The notes under the pieces are model-generated. The model was not told the DNA's origin, ran no database searches, and saw nothing but the letters and a program-made list of their open reading frames with translations. A stretch of DNA of 50,064 nucleotides, taken from the NCBI RefSeq assembly GCF_000428585.1, contig NZ_AUAF01000022.1:1-50064 (forward strand), read 5' to 3'. The position numbers and the translations under genes were made by a program. Shown here piece after piece: positions 37,196 to 45,779 of this stretch (position 1 is its first letter; every line of letters starts with the position of its first letter). This DNA comes from Zooshikella ganghwensis DSM 15267. Lineage in GTDB: Bacteria; Pseudomonadota; Gammaproteobacteria; Pseudomonadales; Zooshikellaceae.

Positions 37196-38218
37196 CTAGG
37201 CAGGCAGCAGTTGTCTTCTTAAAGGTTTGATAGCCAGTAATACTAAAATAATGCTGCACGTAGCATTAAACCAAGCAGGAAATAAAGCATGTTCAGGCTG
37301 TATTTGGGCAGAAATATTTATTTGAAATAAATTAACAATCAAATCTGTCATTAATCCAAAACTAATACAGCCAACGCTGATAGCAATAATGTAGCCTAAA
37401 AACGCACGGTGTCCTAGTTCCTTGCGAATGATGCCTAAGGTTCCCAGATTGGTTGCTGGTCCCGCCAATAAAAATACAAGCACTGTTCCTGGAGAAATTC
37501 CAGCAAGCAATAATGCGGCAGCCAGTGGTGTCGATGCTGTAGCACAGATATACATGGGTATGCCTGCAACGAGCATAAATAGCATAGCAAAAACGCCATG
37601 CCCCCAGTCACTGAGTGCTGAAGATGGCAGGAATGTCATGACTAGGCCAGCTATGATTAATCCGATAAGCAGCCAACCCAGCATATCATCATAGAGTTGA
37701 GTAATTGCATAGCGTACGCCTTCCCAAGTGGTTGTTTTCGCCTGAACTTGACGAGTATTCTCACTATTTCCGCAGCAACCGCCACAAGAATAGTTTGTTG
37801 CATGCTGTGTATCTTTTTCTGTCAGTTTCTCTCCGAGAATACCCGTCAATATCGCTAAAAAAATGCCATAGACTGGACGAATAATAGCCATGAAGGGACC
37901 TAGCATCCCATAGCTTAGGGTCACAGAGTCAACACCATTTTCTGGCGTTGAGACTAAAAATGATAAAGTAGCTCCTTTAGAAGCCCCTTTGCGGTGCAGT
38001 TCCATCGCAACAGGCACGACGCCACAAGAACACAAAGGGAGTGGCGCACCAATAATTGCTGCACGAATAGTTGCTGATAGTCCTGGCTTGCCGAGCCAGC
38101 GTTGCAAATGTTGCTGTGGTAGCCAGGTTTTCATTAATCCGGCGAGTACCAAGCCAAGAAGCAGCCAGGGTGATGCAGCATTGGTAAGGGCGATTAAGTT
38201 TTCTATAAATGCTGTCAT
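37196..38218 (-). CDS. SO_0444/YraQ-family metal efflux permease
   Basis: The 340-residue protein has about eight to ten hydrophobic helices and the DUF318/YraQ permease core, with the cysteine motif CSCGVVP (63-69) in a membrane segment. A hydrophilic loop contains a CGGCCG cluster (145-150), a likely metal site. The SO_0444 group is annotated as Cu/Zn efflux. It lies two bases downstream of a MerR metal-type regulator with translation nearly coupled, and both share the MerR promoter upstream. This strongly suggests metal-responsive export; which metal is not known. Confidence 0.87.
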   Translation of the reverse strand: MTAFIENLIALTNAASPWLLLGLVLAGLMKTWLPQQHLQRWLGKPGLSATIRAAIIGAPLPLCSCGVVPVAMELHRKGASKGATLSFLVSTPENGVDSVTLSYGMLGPFMAIIRPVYGIFLAILTGILGEKLTEKDTQHATNYSCGGCCGNSENTRQVQAKTTTWEGVRYAITQLYDDMLGWLLIGLIIAGLVMTFLPSSALSDWGHGVFAMLFMLVAGIPMYICATASTPLAAALLLAGISPGTVLVFLLAGPATNLGTLGIIRKELGHRAFLGYIIAISVGCISFGLMTDLIVNLFQINISAQIQPEHALFPAWFNATCSIILVLLAIKPLRRQLLPA

Positions 38219-38220
38219 GA

Positions 38221-38637
38221 CTACGAATCCTTGGCTAAAGGGTTAGATGCGTTAAGTATTGGGCAAGATGAATCCTGATGTGCTTTTGAGCAGCTTTTCA
38301 GGAGGGTGACTAAATCATGGCGAACGCGAAGCATATCTTTGATTCGGTGCTCAATATCTTCCAGTTTTTCTTCAGCCAGTTGATGAATTTGCTGGTGATT
38401 TTTTTCGGGTGCTGACTTAAGTAAGAGAAGTTCTCTTATCTCTTTTAGGGAAAAACCTAAGCGTTTTAAACGCAAAATAAAGCTTAAACGATCAATATCG
38501 GTTGTTTTGTAAAAGCGATAGCCTGATTCCGTTCGATGAGGCTTTGGCATCAGCCCTTGCTTTTCATAATAACGGATTGCCTCTACGGTCAGGCCGCACT
38601 CTTTGGCTAGTGTGCCAATACTAAGACTCGTTTCCAT
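38221..38637 (-). CDS. MerR-family metal-responsive regulator
   Basis: The 138-residue protein has the MerR N-terminal winged helix (LSIGTLAKECGLTVEAIRYYEKQGLM...GYRFYK), followed by a long dimerisation helix. The C-terminal metal-loop pattern CSKAHQDSSCPIL (two Cys, one His) resembles the CadR/ZntR/PbrR subgroup that senses divalent soft metals such as Zn, Cd or Pb. The frame extends 31 codons upstream, but GGAGG sits six bases before the chosen ATG. It overlaps the expression unit of the downstream permease and has a MerR-type promoter just upstream, hence autoregulation and joint induction. Confidence 0.9.
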   Translation of the reverse strand: METSLSIGTLAKECGLTVEAIRYYEKQGLMPKPHRTESGYRFYKTTDIDRLSFILRLKRLGFSLKEIRELLLLKSAPEKNHQQIHQLAEEKLEDIEHRIKDMLRVRHDLVTLLKSCSKAHQDSSCPILNASNPLAKDS

Positions 38638-38656
38638 AAATTGCCTCCACGCCATA

Positions 38657-38688
38657 AGCATAGAGCCTAAAGTATGCTTCAGAGTCAA
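38657..38688 (-). promoter_or_regulatory. MerR-type promoter with 20-bp spacer and dyad operator
   Basis: On the minus strand: -35 TTGACT (38688-38683), spacer of 20 bases, -10 TATGCT (38662-38657). The spacer contains CTGAAG-N4-CTTTAG, an imperfect dyad, the typical MerR-family operator position. The over-long spacer is the hallmark of promoters activated by MerR-type untwisting. It lies about 20 bases upstream of the merR-like ATG. Confidence 0.8.
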
Positions 38689-38815
38689 GGCTAGATGTTT
38701 TTTAGAATGAATGCTCTGGAGAGGGCGCAAGTGGCCCTTGAAAAAAGGGGTGGACGGAGCTTTGCTATTAAAACCCCGCTATCCAAACTAGTAAAAGTAT
38801 GAGCTGTACTAAAGA

Positions 38816-39304
38816 CTATTCAGAAAGCAGCTCTTTATGTGCGTTGTGAAGAACTTCAATCAGCTGGTCTTCATAAGTAAAACGTTCTTCCATTGCTTGA
38901 CCTAGCTGTGAAAGGTCTTCACGCAATTGATCTTGCTTGGATTTACAGCTGGCTTGACTGTCATATTTATCATTAAAATGTAGACATATCTCGGTTGTCT
39001 TTTGAATGAGAGGATAGAGTTGTTTAGCAACTTCAATACCCCCATCATCAAACTCTTTTCCCTCTCTTAACAATTGTTCATAGACTTCAAAATGTCCGGC
39101 AGAGACATAGTCCATCATGAGTTGGCACAGGGCCTGGAGTTTCTCGTATTTAATTTGATTTTGAGTATTTTTTTCTTTAATACCATTGAGCCCATTGATA
39201 TCGCAATATAAAACAATGAGCTCTTGTCGCTCATTTAACCATCGATCAATGATCTCTGACACTCCACCCCAGCGTTCTTTCGCATTATGACAACCTTCAA
39301 GCAT
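38816..39304 (-). CDS. rsd: Anti-sigma70 regulator Rsd/AlgQ
   Basis: The 162-residue protein matches the Rsd/AlgQ family: MLEGCHNAKERWGGVSEIIDRWLNERQEL at the start, then LQALCQLMMDYVSAGHFEVYEQLLREG. Family members bind sigma-70 and shift RNA polymerase usage in stationary phase; in Pseudomonas, AlgQ also affects alginate and siderophore genes. Its place between FKBP/AlgP and dsbB follows the Pseudomonas order, here interrupted by WD40 and metal-resistance genes. A GGGG ribosome binding site precedes the ATG. It is a single gene with its own upstream region. Confidence 0.94.
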   Translation of the reverse strand: MLEGCHNAKERWGGVSEIIDRWLNERQELIVLYCDINGLNGIKEKNTQNQIKYEKLQALCQLMMDYVSAGHFEVYEQLLREGKEFDDGGIEVAKQLYPLIQKTTEICLHFNDKYDSQASCKSKQDQLREDLSQLGQAMEERFTYEDQLIEVLHNAHKELLSE

Positions 39305-39904
39305 TCATTTTCCCCTTATGCATACCATTCAACTATTATTTTATGTATTACACCCTTCGCGAAAGCTATTTAGCGTGTGCGACGATGCTATGTTACTACA
39401 TACTTATTTACAGGTGTGATGAAGTTTGTTTTTTAACGGTAGATTAGGCCAGTGGCAGGAAAGCAGCAAGTGCAATAATTGCTTAATGGAAAGGTCATGT
39501 ACTTGTTTGCAGCAATAAGAGCGAGAAAATAACCTAAAGAAAAGCCAGATATATACCCTTCACGAATGATTTCTAGGTTTTGTTATCGTCACTCCTCACC
39601 CCAATCACCGATTAATATAGGCTCATGGGACTTCGTCACTCGATGGCCGCACCTAAAAACCATTCGTATTGGGTATACTTTATACAAAGCGTTTTTAGTG
39701 GGGCTAGTCTGGTTTATTAAGACTGGCGATAGCAGCCATTGCATGACATCCCCCAAGCCGCATTCCCTCCAACTGTGGTGCTCAAGAGCGCCAACTACAA
39801 ACCTAGAAATATATGACGGGTGAAGGGTAGGTAGAGTGGTGCCCTTTAATTTGGATATAGGGTTTAACGACTATATCAACGAATACACTAAATATTGTGT
39901 TTGC
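39305..39904. other. Gene-free 600-bp region upstream of rsd carrying a mobile-like repeat
   Basis: It contains the 126-bp element at 39552-39677 and a further end-like sequence, ACCTAGAAATATATGACGGG followed by TGAAGGGTA, at about 39800-39829, so a second degraded copy may extend from 39680 to 39829. The stretch 39351-39380 (CACCCTTCGCGAAAGCTATT) also resembles an element end. No true gene is seen. Confidence 0.5.
39552..39677. repeat. 126-bp TATACCC inverted-repeat element, copy 1
   Basis: The ends are TATACCCTTCACGAATG and CATTCGTATTGGGTATA. The terminal inverted repeats extend about 27 bases with few mismatches. The interior is essentially identical, apart from about five substitutions, to the reverse complement of 48114-48239. 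It is intergenic and has no coding capacity of its own, although a short frame runs across it. Confidence 0.85.
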
Positions 39905-40414
39905 TTATGAAAACATACGTTTGGGACGTTGGCGGAATAATTCGATCATCGCAAAGCAAAAGAAACCAATAAATGCAACGAGTGACCAGCCAGGAATACT
40001 TAGCCCAAGAAATGTCCATTGAACTTCAGCGCAGTCACCAGTGCCTGTGAACATGACTGTTAGCAGTTCTTGCCAAGGTAGCATATCTACTAACACATCG
40101 AGTGGAGGAGCACACTCAGGGACTTGATCTGGTGGTAAGCTCTGCAGCCAGACTTGCCTACTGGCTACACCAATACCAGTCCCTGCAATTAAAGCAGTGA
40201 GTCCAGCATAAATGCGGTAACCAACGTTACCAGGGTTGTGAATAGAGGCCAGCAAGCAAATCACACCAATTGTTATCACAATAATGCGTTGAACAATACA
40301 CAGTGGACAGGGCTCAAGTCCTAAACCATGCTGAAAAAACAATGCGCCTCCAATAAGGCCAGCACAGGTCAAAAATGCCAAAAAGAACAAAGGGCGAGAT
40401 TGTGGTAAGCCCAT
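39905..40414 (-). CDS. dsbB: Disulfide bond formation protein DsbB
   Basis: The 169-residue membrane protein has four predicted helices, the quinone-side redox pair in EPCPLCIVQR and the second periplasmic pair in VPECAPP and TGDCAEV. DsbB reoxidises DsbA and passes electrons to ubiquinone, so it oxidises protein thiols in the periplasm. The frame extends 11 codons upstream, but AGGAG stands at the right spacing for the ATG at 40414. Its place next to algQ is the same as for the dsbB-type gene of P. aeruginosa (dsbH). Confidence 0.93.
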   Translation of the reverse strand: MGLPQSRPLFFLAFLTCAGLIGGALFFQHGLGLEPCPLCIVQRIIVITIGVICLLASIHNPGNVGYRIYAGLTALIAGTGIGVASRQVWLQSLPPDQVPECAPPLDVLVDMLPWQELLTVMFTGTGDCAEVQWTFLGLSIPGWSLVAFIGFFCFAMIELFRQRPKRMFS

Positions 40415-40661
40415 GAAGAGTCTCCTGCCGAGAAAGTTAGTCAACAATCATGTACATAATATTGAATACAGTAAGTCAGTTGCATCCACAAATATACCTG
40501 TAACGATCTATAAACTACAAACGATTGACTAACGTCACTCAAGAAAAGTAACGCTAGGGACATATTTGTGTGAGCTTTCTTTTTTTAGTCTATGAGCTGC
40601 TAAAATTGTTCACTAATAACCTAAAACAGGGACGTAAAACGGTGTTTGGGGAGGGAAGCGC

Positions 40662-41087
40662 GTGAGACAAAGAGCTGCTTATCAGATTAGTCTGTTGGCC
40701 TTAACGGTATTGGTTTTTAGTTTTTGTTTTGCCACACTTTTGTCTGCAGATGAGGAAGTGCCTCAAGTGGCGTATCTTGATGTTAATCCTCCCATCATAG
40801 TTAATTTATCAAGTAAGACGAAACGTATGCAGTATCTAAAAGCGGATATTGCCTTCAAAATTACCGGAGATGTAGCTAAAGCAAAAGTAAGTCAGCATAT
40901 TGCTGCAGTACGTGATTTATTAGTTTTGTTGCTCAGTGCTCAAAAAGTCGATGATGTTGATACGGTTGCTGGTAAAGAAAGATTGCGGAATGATGCCTTA
41001 CATCAAGTGCAAGCTTTTTTTAAAGAAGAAGAAGGTGAGCCTTTAGTTGAAGATTTGTTATTTAAGAATATTGTAGTACAGCGCTAG
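40662..41087 (+). CDS. FliL-like basal-body-associated protein
   Basis: The 141-residue protein has an N-terminal hydrophobic segment (ISLLALTVLVFSFCFATLL) and then a FliL-type domain: VAYLDVNPPIIVNLSSKTKRMQYLKADIAFKI, with VRDLLVLLLSAQKVDDVDT and a C-terminal VEDLLFKNIVVQR. FliL is associated with stator function at the flagellar motor. This gene sits outside any flagellar cluster, and such isolated 'FliL-like' genes beside gshA are seen in Pseudomonas. The GTG start has a strong GGGGAGG before it. Confidence 0.78.
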   Translation: MRQRAAYQISLLALTVLVFSFCFATLLSADEEVPQVAYLDVNPPIIVNLSSKTKRMQYLKADIAFKITGDVAKAKVSQHIAAVRDLLVLLLSAQKVDDVDTVAGKERLRNDALHQVQAFFKEEEGEPLVEDLLFKNIVVQR

Positions 41088-41172
41088 TTAGCGAATAACG
41101 TGATCATAAATAGCTTGTGCAGCAAGTCATAAGACTAATAAAAGCAAATAGCTTGCCGCACATGTTAATTAT

Positions 41173-42741
41173 TTATGTGTAATACTTAGCTAAAAAAGTC
41201 TCAAATGCTTCCTGTGGTGCAGCTTCAATTTCAGCTTGCTGTTGAAGGGATTGTTTAACTAGTACTTCCAACATTTGCTGTGTATCAGCGGCTATTGGCG
41301 TTTGTTTAAATGTTTCAGCATGTTGCTTTGACTGGATCAGTGTGAACTCGCTGAAACTGTATTGTTTTTCTGAGAGTGTGTGTAGTAATTGTCCAGATGG
41401 TGTCAATTCTGGGTTTTCTACTTTTTGTAATGCTTGCTGTAAGCTTTCCTGGTGATGGTTTGCTCCATGGGCATCATCAAGCAGTGCAGCGACAGGCATC
41501 AGTGAATCAATAATTTCTTTTGCCCAATGAGCTAGTAGGATGGGTTTTCCCTGTTTTTGAAGCTGCAATCCTGGCTTTCTTCCCTCTAACACCACATGTG
41601 TAAAGTTATGAGTGATGGCTTCGCATTCTGGTGTGGTGATTGTGGGGCTTTCAGCTAAAGCACAATAGGTTAAGAATACATCCATAAATGCGGCTTGTGA
41701 GGCGTTTATACCAATAGCGTCAAATGGGTTTAAATCCAGGCAGCGCACCTCAATATACTCGATACCTCTTGCCTGCAAAGCACGGGCAGGGCGTTCGCCT
41801 GATTCTATAGTACGCTTGGGGCGAATGGCATTGTAATATTCATTTTCAATTTGCAGGATATTGGTATTAAGCTGCAAATAATGGCCATCTTTAGTGAGAC
41901 CTATTTTCTCATAATCAGGAAAGGGGGTACGAATTGCGTGCTCAAGGGACTCTATATATGTTGGTAATGTGTTGTAGCAAATATTTAAGCCAGACTGCGC
42001 ATTGTTCTGATAGCCTAAGTCACTCATGCGCAGCGAAGTCGCGTAAGGTAAATAAACAGTATAGTCGTCAAAGTCATGCAACTGGTGGTTGGTATGGCTG
42101 AAAAAGGAACGACATACCGCAGGTGACGCACCAAATAAATACATTAATAACCAGCTTAAGCGCCGAAAGTTGCGAATAAGGTTTAAATAGCTGCTTGACT
42201 GTAAATCGTGCTGATTTTTTTCGTGTAAACTTGTTTGCTCATAGTCGCTAAGTAGTGACCATACTTCTGGGGCAAGAGAAAAATTATAATGTATTCCCGC
42301 AATGGTTTGCATTGCTTTACCGTAGCGATGAGCTAAACCTTCGCGATAAATATACTTCATTCTGCCTATATTGGATTCACCATAATAAGCAATAGGGATA
42401 TTCTCATCTCCCGTTAAAATACAGGGCATACTGTTAACCCAAAGTAACTCATCTGCTAAATGCTGCTGGGTAAATCGATGCAAATCATGCTGAAAGCCAA
42501 GCGTCGTATCAATGTCCGTAAAGGCGGGCGTAATAAATTCCAGTAGTGCTTCTGAATAATCTGTTGTGATATAGGGGTGTGTTAGCTTGGAACCCAACGC
42601 CAGTGGGTGAGGAGTTTGAGCTAAGAAACCGTTAGGGGAGACTCGTAAACTTTCTTTTTCAATGCCGCGCCGTGTTGCTTTGAGCAGTTGGCGGTTTACC
42701 GGCTGGCTTAACAACTTAAGCCGGTCTGCTAAGTTAGCCAA
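41173..42741 (-). CDS. gshA: Glutamate-cysteine ligase GshA
   Basis: The 522-residue enzyme is the gammaproteobacterial type that joins glutamate and cysteine, the first step of glutathione synthesis. The N-terminal IEKESLRVSPNG and TDYSEALLEFITPAF carry the glutamate/ATP-binding acidic residues; ARGIEYIEVRCLDLNPF is another family block. The start codon is TTG, with AAGGA about ten bases upstream. E. coli gshA also starts with TTG, so a weak start may be selected to limit synthesis. The next gene upstream is tex on the same strand, with 330 bp between. Confidence 0.96.
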   Translation of the reverse strand: MANLADRLKLLSQPVNRQLLKATRRGIEKESLRVSPNGFLAQTPHPLALGSKLTHPYITTDYSEALLEFITPAFTDIDTTLGFQHDLHRFTQQHLADELLWVNSMPCILTGDENIPIAYYGESNIGRMKYIYREGLAHRYGKAMQTIAGIHYNFSLAPEVWSLLSDYEQTSLHEKNQHDLQSSSYLNLIRNFRRLSWLLMYLFGASPAVCRSFFSHTNHQLHDFDDYTVYLPYATSLRMSDLGYQNNAQSGLNICYNTLPTYIESLEHAIRTPFPDYEKIGLTKDGHYLQLNTNILQIENEYYNAIRPKRTIESGERPARALQARGIEYIEVRCLDLNPFDAIGINASQAAFMDVFLTYCALAESPTITTPECEAITHNFTHVVLEGRKPGLQLQKQGKPILLAHWAKEIIDSLMPVAALLDDAHGANHHQESLQQALQKVENPELTPSGQLLHTLSEKQYSFSEFTLIQSKQHAETFKQTPIAADTQQMLEVLVKQSLQQQAEIEAAPQEAFETFLAKYYT

Positions 42742-43034
42742 AACAACGCTTCCTTAAGCTAATCAGATGAGTGGAGAACACTATATGGGGATGAGTCATC
42801 ATCACTACAAGTTACCTTATACTAAGGTATACCATCTCTATCGGGTTATGTGCGAATGTTATCAGCATTTTTGCTTTATTAAGCGGGATGTTGAGCCGAA
42901 AACAAAGGTGTATACGTTTTTTTGCAAGGTATAACACCGGTCTTTAGCAAAATAACATTGAGACAGTAATTGAGTGGGTAGAATTATAATCAGGTTGTAG
43001 CTAAAGAAGGAATCAAAAGCGAAAGGTTGGGCAT

Positions 43035-43058
43035 GGTCTCTGGATAGCGCCAGAGACC
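43035..43058 (-). terminator. Hairpin beyond tex
   Basis: GGTCTCTGG (43035-43043) and CCAGAGACC (43050-43058) form a perfect nine-pair stem ten bases after the tex stop. The T run on the minus strand is weak, so Rho-independent action is only likely. Confidence 0.6.
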
Positions 43059-43068
43059 AAGAGTGTAA

Positions 43069-45393
43069 TTATTTCTTTTTGAGGCTTTTAGCATTAGCAA
43101 ACAGATCGGCAAAAGTCCCGCCAGCAGGCTTACTTGAGGCACTGGCTGTCCGTCCTTTTTTATTACCGCCTGTTGCTTTCCTTTCTGCACGAGGTTGATC
43201 TTTTTGTGCTTTGAAGTCTTCCGCCGTATCTGTCATGCGCATTGTCAGACCAATCCGCTTGCGAGGAATATCCACTTCCAGCACTTTCACCTTAACAATA
43301 TCCCCTGCCTTAACCACATCACGAGGGTCTTTAACAAAGGTATCTGATAAAGCGGAGATATGGACCAGCCCATCCTGATGCACACCAATATCAACGAATG
43401 CCCCAAAGTTAGTGACATTGGTAACAACCCCTTCCAATGTCATATTGGGTTTGAGGTCAGCCAGTGTTTCTACTCCTTCTTTAAAGGTGGCTGTTTTAAA
43501 CTCTGGGCGAGGGTCTCGTCCTGGCTTTTCAAGCTCTTTGATAATGTCTGTAACTGTTGGGATACCAAAGTGTTCATCTGTAAACTTGGCAGGGTCCAGT
43601 GTTTTCAGAAATGCATTGTCACCTATGATATTGCGTATATCACGTTGATTGATTTCAGCGATTGATTTGACAACAGGATAGGCTTCAGGGTGGACGCTAG
43701 AAGCATCTAATGGGTTATCGCCATTCATAATACGCAAGAAGCCTGCTGCTTGTTCAAAGGTTTTTTCACCCAGACGAGGCACTTTTTTCAGGTCTTTTCT
43801 ATTTTTGAAGACGCCAAACTCATTTCTAAAGCTGACAATATTGCTGGCAATCGTTTGGTTAAGTCCTGATATTCGTTGCAGTAGCTGAGAGGAGGCGGTG
43901 TTTACATCAACACCCACAGCGTTCACACAGTCTTCAACTACCGCATCCAGAGATCGTGCTAAGCGGGTTTGGCTAACATCATGTTGGTATTGGCCTACCC
44001 CAATAGACTTAGGTTCAATTTTCACGAGCTCTGCCAGTGGATCTTGGAGCCTTCTTGCAATAGATACCGCACCACGGAATGACACATCAAGTTCTGGAAA
44101 CTCTTTTGCGGCTAGTTCTGAAGCTGAATAAACAGAAGCACCTGCTTCACTCACCATAATCTTCGTTACTTTTAATGAAGGGTATTTTTTGATGAGTTCA
44201 CCGGCTAGCTTGTCTGTTTCTCTTGACGCTGTGCCATTGCCGATACTGATCAGCTCAACATCGTGCTTTTGACAGAGGGCTGCCAGTATTGCGACTGATC
44301 TATCCCAGTCATTTTGTGGCGCATGAGGGAAAATGGTGGTGTGCTCAACAAGCTTACCGGTGTTATCGACCACTGCGACTTTAACACCGGTTCGTAAACC
44401 AGGGTCCAGGCCAATGGTGGAACGCTGGCCTGCAGGGGCTGCGAGGAGAAGGTCTTTTAGATTATGTGCAAAAACGGCAATAGCATCTTCTTCTGAGGCT
44501 TCTCGCAGGCGGGTGAGAAGTTCACTTTCCAGTTGGCTGAGCAGTTTTACGCGCCAGGTCCAACGCACGACTTCCTGCAACCATTTATCGGCAGGACGTT
44601 GCTCGTCAGATACTCCCCAAAACTCAGCAACCATGTGTTCGCAAGGATGAGATGCCCCACGTTCTAGCTCTTCGCCCACGGCAATGACAGCTTGCAGGAT
44701 ACCTTCATTACGGCCTCTGAAAATAGCCAGTGCGCGATGAGAAGGTACTTTTTTGATAGGTTCACGATGGGCAAAATAGTCTTGAAATTTGGCGCCTTCA
44801 GTTTCTTTACCTGCAACAACTGTTGAAGACAGGTCGCCTTCTTCCCATAAAAACTCTCTTAGTTTTCCGAGCAATTCAGCATTTTCGCTGAAGCGTTCCA
44901 TAAGAATAAACTTAGCGCCATCAAGTGCGGCTTTGACATCCGCTACACCTTGATCTGCATTAATGTATGACTCAGCTGCTTGTTCTGGAGAGGTTTCTGG
45001 CTGATTGAAAAGTAAATCGGCAAGTGGTTCTAGCCCAGCTTCGCGTGCAATTTGTGCTTTTGTACGACGTTTAGGTTTATATGGCAGGTACAAATCTTCA
45101 AGCCGTGTTTTGGTATCTGCTTGTTTTATAGATTGTTCCAGCTCGGGGGTGAGCTTGTCTTGCTCTTTAATACTGTTCAGTATTGTGTCACGCCGCTCTT
45201 CCAGCTCCCTGAGGTAGCGCAGTCGCTCTTCCAAAGTACGTAAATCTGTATCTGAAAGACCACCTGTTACTTCTTTCCGGTAACGGGCGATAAAAGGAAC
45301 AGTAGCACCACCATCAAGTAGCTCTACGGCTGCAGCAACTTGCACTTGACGAACATCGAGTTCTTCCGCAATACGCTGAAAGATAGTTTCCAT
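43069..45393 (-). CDS. tex: RNA-binding transcription accessory protein Tex
   Basis: The 774-residue protein matches Tex in length and layout: Tex-like N-terminal helical part ([32 protein letters not shown]), a YqgF-like core ([16 protein letters not shown]), a helix-hairpin-helix region ([18 protein letters not shown]), then an S1 RNA-binding domain near residues 650-725 ([25 protein letters not shown]). The C-terminal tail is Lys/Gly-rich. Tex affects transcription and ribosome-related processes. A good AAAGG precedes the ATG. Confidence 0.97.
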   Translation of the reverse strand: METIFQRIAEELDVRQVQVAAAVELLDGGATVPFIARYRKEVTGGLSDTDLRTLEERLRYLRELEERRDTILNSIKEQDKLTPELEQSIKQADTKTRLEDLYLPYKPKRRTKAQIAREAGLEPLADLLFNQPETSPEQAAESYINADQGVADVKAALDGAKFILMERFSENAELLGKLREFLWEEGDLSSTVVAGKETEGAKFQDYFAHREPIKKVPSHRALAIFRGRNEGILQAVIAVGEELERGASHPCEHMVAEFWGVSDEQRPADKWLQEVVRWTWRVKLLSQLESELLTRLREASEEDAIAVFAHNLKDLLLAAPAGQRSTIGLDPGLRTGVKVAVVDNTGKLVEHTTIFPHAPQNDWDRSVAILAALCQKHDVELISIGNGTASRETDKLAGELIKKYPSLKVTKIMVSEAGASVYSASELAAKEFPELDVSFRGAVSIARRLQDPLAELVKIEPKSIGVGQYQHDVSQTRLARSLDAVVEDCVNAVGVDVNTASSQLLQRISGLNQTIASNIVSFRNEFGVFKNRKDLKKVPRLGEKTFEQAAGFLRIMNGDNPLDASSVHPEAYPVVKSIAEINQRDIRNIIGDNAFLKTLDPAKFTDEHFGIPTVTDIIKELEKPGRDPRPEFKTATFKEGVETLADLKPNMTLEGVVTNVTNFGAFVDIGVHQDGLVHISALSDTFVKDPRDVVKAGDIVKVKVLEVDIPRKRIGLTMRMTDTAEDFKAQKDQPRAERKATGGNKKGRTASASSKPAGGTFADLFANAKSLKKK

Positions 45394-45779
45394 GAATTAC
45401 CTTTCTCTCAATTAATAAAAAACAATCCAGATTATGACACACTCAAACAGAAAGTGTCTTACTCTGCACTCACTATACAGACTAATTATCGTACATGTCT
45501 CAGCTTGCTCGATAAGCCATGAGCATTAACCTTACTAAGAGGATCAACACTGAAAAACACAGGCTTTCTAGCCAGACCTGAAGCGCTAGGTCAGGTTGGA
45601 CGGCATGCCCTGGGTAATTACTCAAAAGAATTATTAATAAAACAAGTGCAGTAGATAGGGTTTATCTATTTATTGGGCAAGTTGGAAATTAAAGAGGTCG
45701 ATGGATACTCCAACTTTAGTATAGTTGAAGTATCCCCTTGGCTATCGAGAAATGTGAAGATAGCTAGTTAAAGCGGCTA
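45394..45779. other. Intergenic region between pckA and tex
   Basis: About 386 bases with no gene. It holds the tex promoter, an ACCTGA/TCAGGT dyad (about 45571-45598) and the pckA hairpin at 45703-45735. Confidence 0.4.
45703..45735 (-). terminator. Long hairpin downstream of pckA
   Basis: GGATACT-C-CAACT pairs with AGTTG-A-AGTATCC (12 pairs around one mismatch, seven-base loop), about 45 bases after the pckA stop. There is no clear T run, so it may be a terminator or an RNA-stabilising stem. Confidence 0.5.

Noticed and set aside
39566-39823. Open frame encoding a short peptide over the 126-bp element
   Set aside because: The same peptide start recurs at 48043-48252 because both lie on copies of the repeat; it is explained by the repeat, not by a gene.
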